Of a stretch of 64,000 nt of DNA, positions 22,350-35,640 are shown piece after piece. The notes beneath the pieces were generated by a model. It worked only from the letters and a program-made list of their open reading frames with translations. It did not search any database and had not been told where the DNA came from. Numbering within the stretch: the first letter of the stretch is position 1; each line of letters opens with the position of its first letter. Source of the DNA: Portunus trituberculatus (Eukaryota; Arthropoda; Malacostraca; Decapoda; Portunidae); NCBI RefSeq assembly GCF_017591435.1, contig NC_059285.1, positions 27,364,632 to 27,428,631 on the forward strand, in the 5' to 3' direction. Position numbers and translations under genes: made by a program.

Positions 22350-23640
22350 GCTGCGCTGCCCAGCAGTGTGACATCATGTATGACTTCGTAGCCTTATCCC
22401 CAACCAAACAAAGAAGCTTGAAAGACTAAATATATGTATACCTACAAATACATTTCCATACAGAAATAAACAACAATATATGAAAAACATACCATTACTT
22501 ATTTCCAGCATATATGAGCTCAGGATGTTTTGTCCAAAGGCACTCACAGTTAAAATGGTCTTGTTATGTTTGGTAAAAGTAGATTCACGTCTCCAATCAA
22601 TTATTTAATGGCTTTCCTAATGCTTTCCCAAGCCATATTGAATAGGCATTAAACCAATCGTCACTGATCCCAGATTCTCTCATTATATCTTTGACCAATC
22701 TCGTAATTGTGGCCTTTCATGCTAGCCTAAAAGGTTTCTGGTTGTTAATAACAGTTTATTCTGATCTGGCCTCAGTCTCAGCTTGCTTGTCAACTGTAAA
22801 TATGTCTTTATGGAATCACTGATAAATAAGTTATCATTCAATGGAAATGCACTGAAACCTTTCTTCTGCAAATGATGTTTGACATTAGATGTTTTAAGTG
22901 GATCACCAATTCTAAGAATGACCTCACTGAGTAAGCAACATATTCCTGATATCCAAACAATTACTGGTTTAAAACATTTGCCCAGATAAAACCATCAGTA
23001 AACCTGCCACTTTTTTGGCTAAAGTTGAAAGTGATAATTGGGTATTGCTTCCCCAACCGTCAAAAATATTTAATAGCAAATCAGGATCACATGTAAATCC
23101 ACAACTATGCAATTTTAAACGCTGTTTTGCTGCTGACATCATTAACAAACACATAACCTTGTGTTGGTCCGCATATATTCCGTTAATCTTAACTACTATA
23201 GAAATATTCGATCTAGCTGTATTGAGACTACTATACCCTGAACCATCTACTTTACCCTCATTGAAAAAAAATAAATAAATAAATGATGCAACAGTTTACT
23301 TAGAAGGGGCGAAAATGGATCAACCTGTTCTCATAAACAAAACTCATTTAATATTTTGATATGCCTCCCATATGCCACAAGGATTTTTTTTCTTCCCTTG
23401 CCTCAACCAGAAAGTCTGTAACCCGATCCGAAATTCCTGTCCTGCAGAAAGATTCCCCAACAGAGACCATACCACCAACCGGAGGTTCTTGACTGGGTAG
23501 ATCCGTTTTGGATCATGAGGTAGATATAAACACCTTTGAGGAAAAAAGACGAAAAGCATCCTTAAACGAGTGAAAAACCTTGTCGTAACCCGCCCTCGGC
23601 AGGCTACCACATAAAGCTGCTTACCTTTAACATACCGTTA
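22350..23640 (-). pseudogene. Tyrosine recombinase of a DIRS-like retrotransposon, decayed
   Basis: On - the reading goes LYLPHDPKRIYPVKNLRLVV (23530 area), then GSGYSSLNTARSNISIVV (23250-23200), FTCDPDLLLNIFDGWGSNTQ (23080 area) and a LVKDIMRESGIS block near 22680. A core-binding helix bundle with S-x-L-N-T-A-R-S, followed by a catalytic part, is characteristic of the tyrosine recombinases of DIRS/Ngaro-type elements. Several stops and frameshifts break it. The catalytic His-Arg-Tyr signature is not recognisable. Confidence 0.55.
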
Positions 23641-23800
23641 CTGCACTCAAGTACTTAAGTCCTACAAGGTCAAGGACAGCCAAATGCCTGAAGCTAGTTG
23701 GTCATTCACAAATGTAGCTTACTCATGTACTTATGTCCTGCAAGGTCAAGGACAGCCAAGTGCCTGAGGCTAGTTGGCCATTCACAAATGTAGCTCAAAA
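23641..23800. repeat. Two tandem copies of a 77-bp unit
   Basis: Each unit carries CAAGGTCAAGGACAGCCAA and ends CATTCACAAATGTAGCT; the copies differ at a few positions. Confidence 0.85.
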
Positions 23801-23877
23801 CTAACTACATTTATTGAATAACATATAAGCACGCGTACCAATTACATATAAAAACAAATGTTAAAACAACACGACCA

Positions 23878-23880
<3 letters not shown>

Positions 23881-23950
<70 letters not shown>
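23881..23950. repeat. (CT)n microsatellite
   Basis: 70 bases of uninterrupted CT. Confidence 0.98.
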
Positions 23951-23954
<4 letters not shown>

Positions 23955-24770
23955 ATCTTCACTGTACTCTAATCAGCAGATTCTTAACTTCCTCAGTTAC
24001 TCATCTTAAGCTCTCATGACAATTACCACAGTAACACGTCATACATCAAACACCAGTAACGTTATAATATCACTACACAACTAATTCAGTGATCACTACA
24101 TGCGAAGCATGACAAAAAAATAACTTAAAATAATACAGTATACATCACGAGACTACAAAGCACCTAGGAAAATTCTCTAAGTATTACTCACAGATAATGC
24201 AAGGCAGAAGACGACCTAAGGCTTCATGGTGAGAAGCTCACATCAGAATGTTTAGCGGTAGAAGTTATCTCCCTCTTTCTCTGCCAACCGCACATGTCGC
24301 TCTCCTTATATATGCTCATCATTAGATCTAATTTTTTTTTTTTTTTATGGACTGTGCCCATTGTTACGTTTCAGTTCACCACTGGATCACATGATTCTGA
24401 TTCACTTTATTTTTCCTTTGCTCTGTGAATTCCGTCAGTTACTTTTCATATATAGCACATATACATTTTATTGTCCACTGAGTGGCATGCCTGTGATTCA
24501 CCATGTTTTTTGTTCCTTCAATTCCCTTGGTTATTTTTCATAGCACGCTGGATTTTCTTGTAGCATGCATACTTTTTAATGTATTTCTCAAGATTTTTAG
24601 AGACATCTGATTACTGCACCTAAGATTTATGATACTCCCTTAGTTCTTATATACCTATGTCATGTTTTTTTTGTTTGTCAGCTATCCCTTTGTCACGAAG
24701 AGTTTAGACTACCATACTAAGATCTTTTGTGGAGATCCTGGTTGTTAATCACTGACGGTCTGTTTAACAC
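23951..24770. other. No gene recognised
   Basis: AT-rich sequence with short poly-T runs. If element B is complete on this side, its 3' LTR should lie here, but no matching LTR was found elsewhere in the window. Confidence 0.3.
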
Positions 24771-24779
24771 GCTCACCTC

Positions 24780-25440
24780 TGCTGAGGCCTCGTCTGCCTC
24801 GCCAGATACCTCACGTGCCTCACGACACGCTTCATCCCGCGAGATATCGCGTCCTCGAGTTATATGTTCAGGGCTTGTAGGTGGAGGTCAATTTGTTTTG
24901 CATCTGGGCTGTCGAGGAGTCCGAGGCGTCTGTCACCTTCCAACATCGTCCCCGGAATCTGAGCAGATACCAAGAACAGAAAGACCCACCGTGAGGGAGG
25001 CCCCAATGAGAAGAAGGGACCACCAGGGCAGCAGATGTGGTTGTAAGGGTATTGGCGGTGGTCGTCGACTCACAGACAACAGCTGGGAGGCCAAGACATC
25101 AAGGTCCACGGGCAATGTACTGCCCGCGGTAAGCTGTTGCCGGTTAGGGAGAGCGTCAAGTACCTGCTGTTCCCAGTCAGCTAGGAGAGGGCCCACCGGT
25201 GATGGTAAGGGGTATGGATTGAGAGGCGTCTCGTCGACAACGGTGTCTAAGGCCGGTGTAGCAGTTACAAGTGAAGTCCCGGGTAGAAGTGAAGTACTCC
25301 TCGCGGCAGCTCCCAGACATAAGCTTCAGTTTACCCTACGCCTTCGAGGGGAATGGGTTGCTGTGACCGCAGTTCCCCAAATATATGTCTGTTTCGGTCT
25401 GAAAATCTTTGAAGAAAAGGAACTTTTAAATAAGTTAATT
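24780..25440 (-). pseudogene. Element B env, C-terminal part with transmembrane segment
   Basis: The - strand frame from about 25290 to 24933 ends in a hydrophobic helix (LLLIGASLTVGLSVLGI) flanked by Pro/Trp and a short polar tail, as expected for the membrane anchor of a fusion-type envelope protein. A 44-bp piece of it (25252-25295) recurs in inverted orientation at 27324-27367. The part toward the N-terminus lies in other frames. The + strand frame across the same bases is taken as a shadow. Confidence 0.5.
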
Positions 25441-26926
<1,486 letters not shown>

Positions 26927-27034
26927 ATATCTATAATTTATCATTTATAAACGTTATGAATAGGATATCATAAGTGATGGCAACGAATCAAATCCTTTAA
27001 CTGTTGGACTCAGTTATTACTTCAGATTTCTCTA

Positions 27035-27037
<3 letters not shown>

Positions 27038-27116
<79 letters not shown>
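27038..27116. repeat. (TA)n microsatellite
   Basis: About 79 bases of TA. Confidence 0.98.
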
Positions 27117-27118
<2 letters not shown>

Positions 27119-27323
27119 CAGTACTCGATCTAAGTGCGTTATTATTGCTTATATTCGCATCTCCTCAGTTTTCTCTCCTTACTCTTTTCATTAATATCAT
27201 CATGGTCGGCAGCCCGCATATGTATTCACAGCCATTCCACTCTGTATTAGACTAATAACATCACCCTCCGCACGTCACGGGCTCTCAGACCCGACTGAGT
27301 GGTGCAGTACATGTTGGAAAAAG

Positions 27324-27367
27324 ACTTCACTTCTACCCGGGACTTCACTTGTAACTGCTACACCGGC
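27324..27367. repeat. 44-bp inverted copy of env sequence at 25252-25295
   Basis: The 44 bases are the exact reverse complement of 25252-25295, so the local sequence runs opposite to the surrounding env gene. Confidence 0.85.
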
Positions 27368-27680
27368 AATGAGAAGGCCTTAGTGTATACAGCACAGCTG
27401 GGGCCAACGATGATATGCCAGGGCCCTGGATGGTTTGCATGACCTAGGTGAGGAAATGGAGAGACAAACCATCGTGAGGACGGTGGACTCTCTCTGGCTC
27501 AGGTACTAAGCAACCCTAAGCCGCAGTCGGTAGAAGTAGTGTGGAATGACTTCACCACCCGCTTGGGACACAGGGAGACGGCTTCTAGGCGATTAAAGAG
27601 TATTAGTAGCATAGTTAGGACCATGAGGGAACAAATGTAGAGGGAATTGTGCTTTCTACATTTCCTAAAGTCTGACATTA

Positions 27681-27681
<1 letters not shown>

Positions 27682-27769
<88 letters not shown>
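27682..27769. repeat. (TA)n microsatellite
   Basis: About 88 bases of TA interrupting the env remnant. Confidence 0.98.
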
Positions 27770-27773
<4 letters not shown>

Positions 27774-28989
27774 CCTGTTCTCAGATACAGCTAAGTATTT
27801 AGCTGTAAGAATTGTTTCTACAATATATGAAGAATTTGGAAGGGGTTGAGGTAGGCTATACATTTGAAAAATATCAAAGACATCTGCAGGGTCTCTTTTC
27901 ATCATAAAGTAATAACAAAGAGAACTTCTTAGGGATATTTGTCTCGTTTATATTGTAGAAATATCTCTATATACTGATAAGAACTCAGGCTCCGCATGGA
28001 ACAACAAACCTGTGAGTTTTAAAGATGTATGCCTTAATATATTTAAGAGGACGTCATCTGGGATTATAAGGGCAGATGCATATCTCTAACATCTCCTGGA
28101 GTCCGATTTTTATATTTGTTATGTCATGATTTAAATCTGTCAGCGCCAATTGAATCATGGTTATGGTTTCTAACAAATTAATTTCCTCTTCAATCATCTT
28201 TGTCTTAATAGAAAAATGACGTACAATTGTTCTAAATTATTTATTTGCTGATGGATGTTATCTATTTCGCCTTGCGTAGCTAAACCAAAAAGTAAGTTAG
28301 TGAGTGTGCCTATAAAATTTTTAGCTCCTCTGTCCTGCTGGTGGTGAGGTGATCTACCGCTTTCAAGAATTTGAAGAATTCTACAATATCTTTAAATATT
28401 TGTTCAAACTCAGCACTAAATGAATCCAGGGTTCTGCCAAGCAATCCTACTATTAGGTACGACCTGTTCATTTGCCCCACACTCCAGAAAACGTCTTCAG
28501 TCAAATTAAATGCATTAATTAAGGGATGTAATAATTCATTACTATTTACGACAATGTACGAATGATCCGTGATCATCATTTAAAAGGCTGGCGTGAACAC
28601 CAATACTTGCCGCTTCGGGGCTTCTTGCTCTAGGTGTATTGTCTCCGTGTTTCCATTTGTAATCTGAAATAATTAAGACTTATTCAATAATTCGTTCCTT
28701 ACCTATTTACTTAATATATTCTGTTGGTCATTCTATAATAAGAGAATACTCAGACAGTACAGTATTAGATCTTAGTGGACGCCGAGAAGGTGGGGAGGTA
28801 ATCTCTGGCCTGTTAGTGTTATTATCGTTCCTCAGTTATATTTGTTAAGTCATCCTCTGGAGGTTTTGTCATGTAATTATACGGCAACCAGTTGATATTT
28901 GACTGCTTCATCTTTTACCTTTACAGGGAAAGCACGCCTATTCTTAGGTACTTCTGTATTCTTAACTGACATTCATGTATTATACAGAC

Positions 28990-29552
28990 ACTGTTCATGT
29001 GAACGCTCTTGACGGGTCTGTGCATTCGTTTGATCTTGATTACCGTCACTTACTTTGCCGACGACGTGATACAGACCCTGAAATGGTGCTTGTAACTTCT
29101 TTGGCTCACCTGGCTTGCCTACATTTCTTAAATAGACTCTGTTTCCTTTCTGTATCTCTGTTTTTTTTGTGCTTTTCTACCTCTCGTTTTCCAACCTTTC
29201 TTCCTCTAGATAACTTTGACATATTTGGTATACTTTCTGCGCTGTCATGAGCCTTTCTTTTTTATGATCCTCCAGACAATACAGTGGTGTCTGGGGACTG
29301 TTCTAATATTTCAAAGGGGGTTCGGGTATCTCTTAGATACATTAGGAAGAAAGGAGAATCTTTAATTACCCTATGGCAGGCAGTATTGTAAGCATGGGTA
29401 GCGATGGGAAGCCATTGATTCCACCCTCTTCTGTTTTCCTCGCAAAGACCTCTACATATGTTAACCAGAGTTTTTCGGAACTTGGGATTGATGCCATGCT
29501 TTGCGTCTAGATAAAGGGACGTACATGTACATGTGTAGGGGTTCTGACGCAT
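28990..29552 (-). pseudogene. Element B integrase, C-terminal part
   Basis: The frame 29552-29262 shows CEENRRGWNQWLPIATHAYN and FFLMYLRDTRTPFEIL, the end of the integrase core. Other frames to about 29000 show NRVYLRNVGKPGEPKKLQAP, a C-terminal DNA-binding SH3-like block. It is separated from the core at 30675 by about 1.1 kb of unrelated sequence. Confidence 0.65.
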
Positions 29553-29806
29553 AGTGAGTTATGAACCTGATACTTGAGTAATATAAGGGATGGCTAACTG
29601 CTTTTCCTCAATAATGACAGTACTGAATAACTGCAGTGGGAAATTTTTTGCAGTTTGAAATTAGGCTGTAGTTTTTGGATGGGATTGTTTGTTGGCGGAC
29701 AAAGGTTTAGTTGCCATACACAACAGCAAGTTTTGAAAGAGTAATCCAGACTTGATGCAAATACGAGTACATGTATTGTCCAGGGGGAAGCGGCAGTTTA
29801 CCAATG

Positions 29807-29840
29807 TAAAGATTGGAATGCTTTGCATTCCAATCTTTTA
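29807..29840. repeat. Hairpin abutting the AAT array
   Basis: AAAGATTGGAATGC and GCATTCCAATCTTT face each other across a short TTT loop, directly before the AAT array. Confidence 0.8.
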
Positions 29841-29841
29841 C

Positions 29842-29958
<117 letters not shown>

Positions 29959-30674
29959 CAAAACTCAAAAGCGCCACATAACAAAATTAACGCCAACTTT
30001 TTTTTTTTCACTCTCCCCGGTGTAGTGTAGTGGAGTTTCCCCGATCCGGTTTCCAGCCTTGCTCTCGCTCTAGATGCATGAGCGGCGCAGGTGTGGCTGC
30101 GATACTATTAGGTGATCCGTTTCCGCGCCACCCGCCAAACAGGTCTCCTTCCTGACACTCATACACTCCCTCGTCCCCAGCAACTCACCACCTCTTGTTG
30201 TATCGTACTCTGAAAAGTCTCTGATACCTCGCTACGTCACACCAGACTCAAACCGTTAGCACAAACGGCGATAAACACGGGGGCTACGTGCCATATCCAC
30301 ATTTATCATCGCTGTATTCGCATATACATTATATAACATTTCTTTCACTATTTTAGATGCCCATGTCACTAATACTTCGCCCATTTATCATCAAACATTA
30401 TTCATGATGTACAATTACGTCAAATATAACTCAAATATCCACATGTTTGGCCTGTAACATCAAGATCAAAATCAAGATCACCTGTGACGTCACGGCTATT
30501 ATACCTTTTCGATTAAATGCCACTTTTTTGCCGAAAACAATGCTGGTCCGTATATTTCTCATGGTTTCCTTCAATTTTGAGGCCATTCCAAGGTATTCCA
30601 TGCGGTACAACTTCGACAGAGTGACTGCATCATAGATAATTAAACATCCCGCATCATTACCAGGCAAATCTGTA

Positions 30675-31299
30675 CTAAACTATTCTGTTGTGTTCCATCA
30701 AAGCTTTCGTCGTGTAGTGCCACCTTGCGGTGGGTTCCGGGAACATTGCGTCTAGATTGCAATTGGGACGCTCGATTACTCCATTCGCGGTAGGATGATA
30801 TGGTGCAGTCTTCAAATGTTTTATTTTCATTAGCTCCGTAATGCCTTTAAATACCTCATTTATGAATTCCTTTCCATTGTCACTAATCACAATCTTGGGG
30901 GTTCTGTGGAGACAAATTACTTTTCATCGAAAGCTCGAGCTACCTCGCCAGCTCCCTTAGTCTTCAGAGGAGCCGTCACTAAATATCTCGTCGGTACATC
31001 AACTACTGTCATTATGTACTTGTAACCTTTCTTGGCTACACTCAAGGGCCCAACCAAATAAATCTATTACCTACTTCAGGATAACTCTGTACAGAGGCAG
31101 GCGCCTTGCCTTGCACTTTATATTTGCCACACACAGGACAGCTGGAACAATAAGCGGCTACGTCTCTGGTCATACCCTTCCAGAATGTAAATTGCTTGCA
31201 CCTTTGCAGCGTTACATTCGATTCTCTGTGGCCATCAAAGTGCGCGAGCGCAATCGCTGCGGGCACACAAGTCTCAGGGATAACCACCGTACCACGCAC
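30675..31299 (-). pseudogene. Element B integrase: zinc finger and catalytic core
   Basis: The frame 31299-31042 has the HHCC finger (AHFDGHRESN ... CSSCPVCGKYK). The frame 30890-30675 has MISDNGKEFINEVFKG with the second catalytic Asp and ANGVIERPN with the catalytic Glu. The piece with the first Asp (31000-30900) is frameshifted. After about 30700 the core stops abruptly. Confidence 0.7.
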
Positions 31300-31435
31300 T
31301 TTGTTGGGTGGCTGTTACAGCCGTCCCGGCGATACACATATCTTCTTCTAATTTCAAATCTTTCCAAGGGTACCTTTTAATTTTGCTATGAGTCTATTCA
31401 TCTTGGAACTGCAAATCCTCGTTCTCTTATCTCCT

Positions 31436-32261
31436 TTATCTCCGGAATCCTTCTTGTCTTCTGATGAACTCATCTATACTCCACATGTGGAACTTATTAA
31501 ACTTCTTTCTCTCTCTATTATTTCCTTTATCATCATCAGTACTCTCACTGGTACTGCTATCATTAGGTTCCTCTCTAACCTCACCTGCTACTATGAGTAC
31601 TCTGCCTTCTATCTCTTCCGTCAAGGGATCTAAATCCTGTCCTCTTATATGCGACAAATAATCCGCTACTATATTTTCTTTCCTAACAGCATCTGCCACC
31701 TAGCCACTCTGCTATTTGGCATCTTTACCTTCAAGAGCCACGCCAATGGCTGATGATCGCTTCTTATCTCCACGGGATAGATAAGTGAAGTATTTATTTT
31801 TAAACCATAGATGACTGCTAACACTTCTCTCTCCACTGCGGAATAATTTCTTTCAGCTGCATTCAGACTGTGACTAAAATATTAGCTTGGTCTGATTTTC
31901 CCATTATCATCTTCCTGTTGTAAAATTCCACCTATGCAAAGGTCAGATGAGTCAGTTGTAAATATGAATTTTCTTGGAAAGTTGGGGAATGTTAGTATGA
32001 TATTTTTCAGTTCCTTCTTTAATGCATCAAAAGTTTTTTTTTTTTTTTTGCTTTCTCATTCAATTCTACGGGCTTATTTTTCTTGCTTTCTTTTTCATTC
32101 TTGCACCCTACAGTAAGTTTTATTAAGGGTGCTGCTCTCTGTGCATAATTGTGTACAAATCGCCTGTAGTAGTTAAAAAGGCCTAAGAAACTCTGTACTT
32201 CGTTCACTGTTTTAGGAGTTGGAATCTGCTTTATACTGCCTACTTTTTTGGCTGAGGCCAA
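31436..32261 (-). pseudogene. Element B RT tether and RNase H
   Basis: The frame 32261-32019 reads TPKTVNEVQSFLGLFNYYRR, the RT-RNase H tether, then a Lys-rich block. The segment 31930-31700 carries RNase H in several frames, and 31699-31436 ends RNase H with ADAVRKENIVADYLSHIRGQ followed by an acidic spacer. Stops at about 31705 and 31880 break it. Confidence 0.65.
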
Positions 32262-32378
32262 ATACCTTTCTCACTGATTATGTGGCCCAGATATGAAAAT
32301 TCCTATTTAAAGAAATAACACTTGTCTAGCCTCAATGACATTTTAGTATCCGCTAGTCTCCTCAGCACTGTGTCAAGA

Positions 32379-32957
32379 TTATTTACATGTTCTTGGAAGG
32401 TAGAGAGAGCCTATTCTAACTATGTGATCAAGATAAACCTGCGCTCTTTTACCTATTAAGCCTAGTAATACATTATTTACTATTCTTTGAAACGTGGCAG
32501 GTGCAGTTTTTAAACCCAAAGGTATACAGGTATATTCCCAAATTTCATAAGGAATACAGAAAGTTGTCTTTTGATGGTTTTGATGGTTATCTAGGCCTAA
32601 CACTATGGGAGTATGGAGCATTACATCCTTACATATTATTATGCAAATCTGTTCCTCAGGTTCGTGTCCGATATCTATTTTTATTGTGTGAACAGGGTGG
32701 CTTGTTGGCTGTCGCGGCGGCGAGTTTGTGATAAGCGCGGACACTGGTGCTCCATTTCTCTCTTTAATGTCAGCGTCTGTTAGTTTGAACTCAGGGTGAG
32801 CGGTATCCCAAGAGTAGCCTCTTTTCAGTATTTTTAGCGGGTCTTCTAACTCGTCTGGCTGCATTGTGTACTCAAGCGAAGGAGGAAAACAGCTTAACAG
32901 CCTCGCTGCGAAATTATTTCTGTGCAACGGCTCAAATGCCTGATTCTTACGTGACAA
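32379..32957 (-). pseudogene. Element B protease-RT, internally deleted
   Basis: One 192-codon frame starts in a protease-like segment (NGAPVSALITN, with Asn before Gly where Asp-Thr/Ser would be expected) and passes directly into RT (PLGLKTAPATFQRIVNNVL). It skips the RT fingers, so an in-frame deletion joins them. The catalytic box reads YLDH instead of ending in Asp-Asp, so RT is inactive. Confidence 0.65.
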
Positions 32958-33122
32958 ACCTCCGTAGGCGGTGTGTGGTTAAGTGATTATGTATTAATTT
33001 GTATGCTTTAATGAATGAACGAGACACACGAATCAAGCCTGATTGAGCAAACCCCGTGTCGTCTCTAGGGAAGGTACATTCACTGGTGTAGATCTTGTCT
33101 TTGACCACTCTCTTCTTAAAGG

Positions 33123-33783
33123 CGGCGTCACACTAGCACTTTTCCGTCTTCTTTTTCTGTCAATTTTCTGACGACTGTCAACTTTTGCAGACGGTGGCCG
33201 TCACACACAAGCTTGCTTCCGCCTTTGCCGCGCTTGTCGATTGTAAACAAACATGGCTCCTCATTCACCTCAGCAAGCCGCGGCTTTTTTGCACCTTATA
33301 ATGTAATCAGCTGTTCTGTGATCCCAAAGGCAACGGTGACCTCTAATGCTCTCTATGAGAAATTCGTCAGAGTGTTTTGTCCACTGACAGATAATATAAC
33401 TGCTCATCTTGGCCAGCTACTTGGAAGTTGCCTTGGAAATATTCAAAAGCGTCGCACATTCGCACTCCCCTGGAAATGTACACAAACAACTGAGGAACTT
33501 TTCATTGCTAGGCTAGAAGAAAAAAATATGTATACAAATATATATTCATCAACTTATTTAAATTTCTTCTGTCATGATAATAGCATTCTTCCGTTTAACA
33601 AAAAATATTTTTTTAATAAAAGTGTTGATTAGAAACCATAGTTCTTATTTTCACTAAAAATTGGCGCTAGACGAAAACGATGCGTTCCGTCTGACTCAAG
33701 ACGACGGAAAGAGTTGACAGAAGAGTAAAAAGACGACAGAAATCGCCTGAGACGACGGAAAAACTGCTAGTGTGACGGCGCCT
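33123..33783. mobile_element. Short TIR transposon with flanking direct repeat
   Basis: The ends are inverted repeats: left CGGCGTCACACTAGCAC, right (reverse-complemented) GCGCCGTCACACTAGCAG, both continuing into TTTTCCGTC. CTTAAAGG flanks both sides (33115-33122 and 33784-33791). An 8-bp duplication suggests hAT; reading the duplication as TTAA or TTA instead would suggest piggyBac or PIF/Harbinger. The presence of a MADF-like frame favours Harbinger. Confidence 0.65.
33225..33400 (-). pseudogene. MADF-like domain fragment in the TIR element
   Basis: On - one frame reads SDEFLIESIRGHRCLWDHR and ends in a Lys/Ala-rich stretch. These are the first helices of a MADF domain (L-I-E-x-V/I-R ... 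L-W-D). It is short, with a stop after about 45 residues downstream. Confidence 0.45.
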
Positions 33784-34035
33784 TAAAGGTGCTCCAGCCC
33801 ATCTCTCATCTAATGGCTTCTAAGGCAGTACTACGAGGAACCCCTAGATCCCATCTTTCTACTATGTTTTGGGTTTTCTCTAGTTAACCTAGATCTCCCT
33901 TCCGATAATAGGTAATTTCAGACCTATATAGGCAATACAGTACTGCCATCCCTTTCCACAAGCTTCTGGCTATTTCATATTTATTTACTGACCTGACCTG
34001 CTTCCCGCAATGACTTTTATCCTTGTTACTTTCTT

Positions 34036-34294
34036 AGCCTTACAGGCTGGATGAAGAATAGCATCGGAGTACATCAGGGATGTGTGATTTTTCCAATCCT
34101 ATTCAATATTTACATAGAGGAGTTAATAGCAAGGATTCGGATATCAGGGAGGGGAGTCAAGGTAGGAGACAAGAGACTAGGATGCCTCGCATATGCTGAC
34201 GACATACTGTTGATGGCAGAGAGTGAGGAGGAGATGGAGGAGTTATTACATGTATTACACTTTTGAAAGAAAATGGAATGATATCCTAGAGGTG
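34036..34294 (+). pseudogene. RTE-like LINE RT fragment, left arm of a foldback
   Basis: The frame encodes GVHQGCVIFPILFNIYIEEL and LGCLAYADDILLMAES, i.e. RT blocks with the catalytic ADD intact. The arm ends in GGAATGATATCCTAGAGGTG (34275-34294) which is mirrored after a 3-bp spacer. Confidence 0.75.
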
Positions 34295-34297
34295 GAA

Positions 34298-35640
34298 CAC
34301 CTCTAGGATATCATTCCCTGGTACCCACTGTTCCTCCACCTGGCTATTGAACACCATCACCTTGCATTTCTTAGTACTATACCTGACGTTCCATTCTCTT
34401 CCATGTAATAACTCCTCCATCTCCTCCTTACTCTCTGCCATCAACAGTATGTCGTCAGCATATGCGAGGCATATGCATATCCGAATCCTTTCTATTAACT
34501 CCTATGTAGATATTGAATAGGGTTAGAGAGATCACACATCCCTGATATACTCCGATGTTATTCTTCATCCAGCCTGTGATTATATCTCCTATTGTGAACT
34601 TGACTTCATTCTCCTCGTACAGCTTCCTGATCACCTGCACTATCATCCTGTCCATTACTATGTGTGTTAGTAATGTCAGCAATTTCTTTCTGTCTACCCT
34701 ATCGTATGCCTTTTCTACGTAAACCTAGAAACACGAGATATAACTCCTTTCCTAGCTTTTTTATTCCTTTCTATAATTTCCTTCATTAATAACACATTTT
34801 CTAGACCTCCTCTGCCCCTCCTGAAACCACTCTGCTCCTCACCAAGCACCTTGTTCTCCTCTATTCACTCCTTAATTTTCTCATTCATTACCCAACCAAA
34901 GACCTTCGCTATGGGTTTATAGTTACCTATGTCCTCCCTTGACCTTCCTCCTCCCTTGTGGATTAAGGTAACCCTGCTTCTATTCCAATTTTGGGGCACC
35001 TCTCCTTCCTCTAATATTTTCTTAACCCAGCTAGAGTCTAAGGGCTGCCCCTCATACTTTATGAATTCCCCTATGATACCATCTGTCCCACCTGCTTTAC
35101 TTGTCTTGATAGCTCTAATTGCTAATTCTATGTCCTTCTCCTCTATCACCACACTACTCACATCTCCCTAACTTGGCTGTATATAAACCAATATTCTACT
35201 TCTTCCTCCTTTTGCTATATAATTATATACCAGTAGTCCTCCACTATGGACACTACCTCCTCCTTGCTGCTTGCCTCCTTGCCTTCCACCTTCAACTTTA
35301 CCACCTGTGGATCTGTACCACCCAGGTTTCTCCTCAATCGTCTCCACATTTCCTTTTCTCTCTCTCTTCGAGGCCTTTCGTTTAGAATTCTAGTTTGTTC
35401 TTTCTCCCATCTCTCTATCTTAGTTTTGATTATTACCTGTGCTACTTTCTTGGCCTTACTGTAACTCTCCCAAGCTTCTGCCCATTCTATTTCATATCTT
35501 CCTTAAAATTTCTTAGCCAGTCTAGCTAGGTTCCTTTGTTTCCGATTTTCTCTCATCTGGTCACCTTGGTCACCTATCGTCTTAGCTTCCTCCTCATCCC
35601 ACCAGACTCAAGTGTTTTCCCTGTCAGCTGTGTCCCATCC
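34298..35640 (-). pseudogene. RTE-like LINE RT, right arm and upstream part
   Basis: On - the reading starts near 35620 (E-E-A-K-T-I-G-D), passes a basic linker (ERKEMWRRLRRNLGG area at 35350), then DIELAIRAIKTSKAGGTDGI and VPQNWNRSRVTLIHKGG (35161-34865), the palm and IVQVIRKLYEENEVKFTIGD (34682-34455), and ends at the palindrome centre. The ADD block is frameshifted (34455-34480). It overlaps in content with the + strand arm at 34036-34294, so the RT palm is present twice in opposite directions. Confidence 0.75.

Larger units (their letters stand above)
27290..28720 (-). pseudogene. Element B env, ectodomain (errantivirus/baculovirus-F-like)
   Basis: Near 28330-28230 the - strand reads a GAKNFIGTLTNLLFG segment followed by ATQGEIDNIHQQINNLEQ. 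This is a fusion-peptide-like stretch after a basic site and then a heptad-type helix, the layout of the F-type envelope of errantiviruses. Upstream (28579-28310) and downstream pieces (27905-27780; CPKRVVKSFHTTSTDCG near 27520) continue in other frames. There is a frameshift immediately before the fusion-peptide region, stops near 27955 and elsewhere, and a TA array at 27682-27769 splits it. It cannot be expressed as a full protein. Confidence 0.6.

Noticed and set aside
33213..33632. 139-codon + strand gene
   Set aside because: It lies inside a short TIR element and overlaps an antisense MADF-like fragment; no domain in the + frame.
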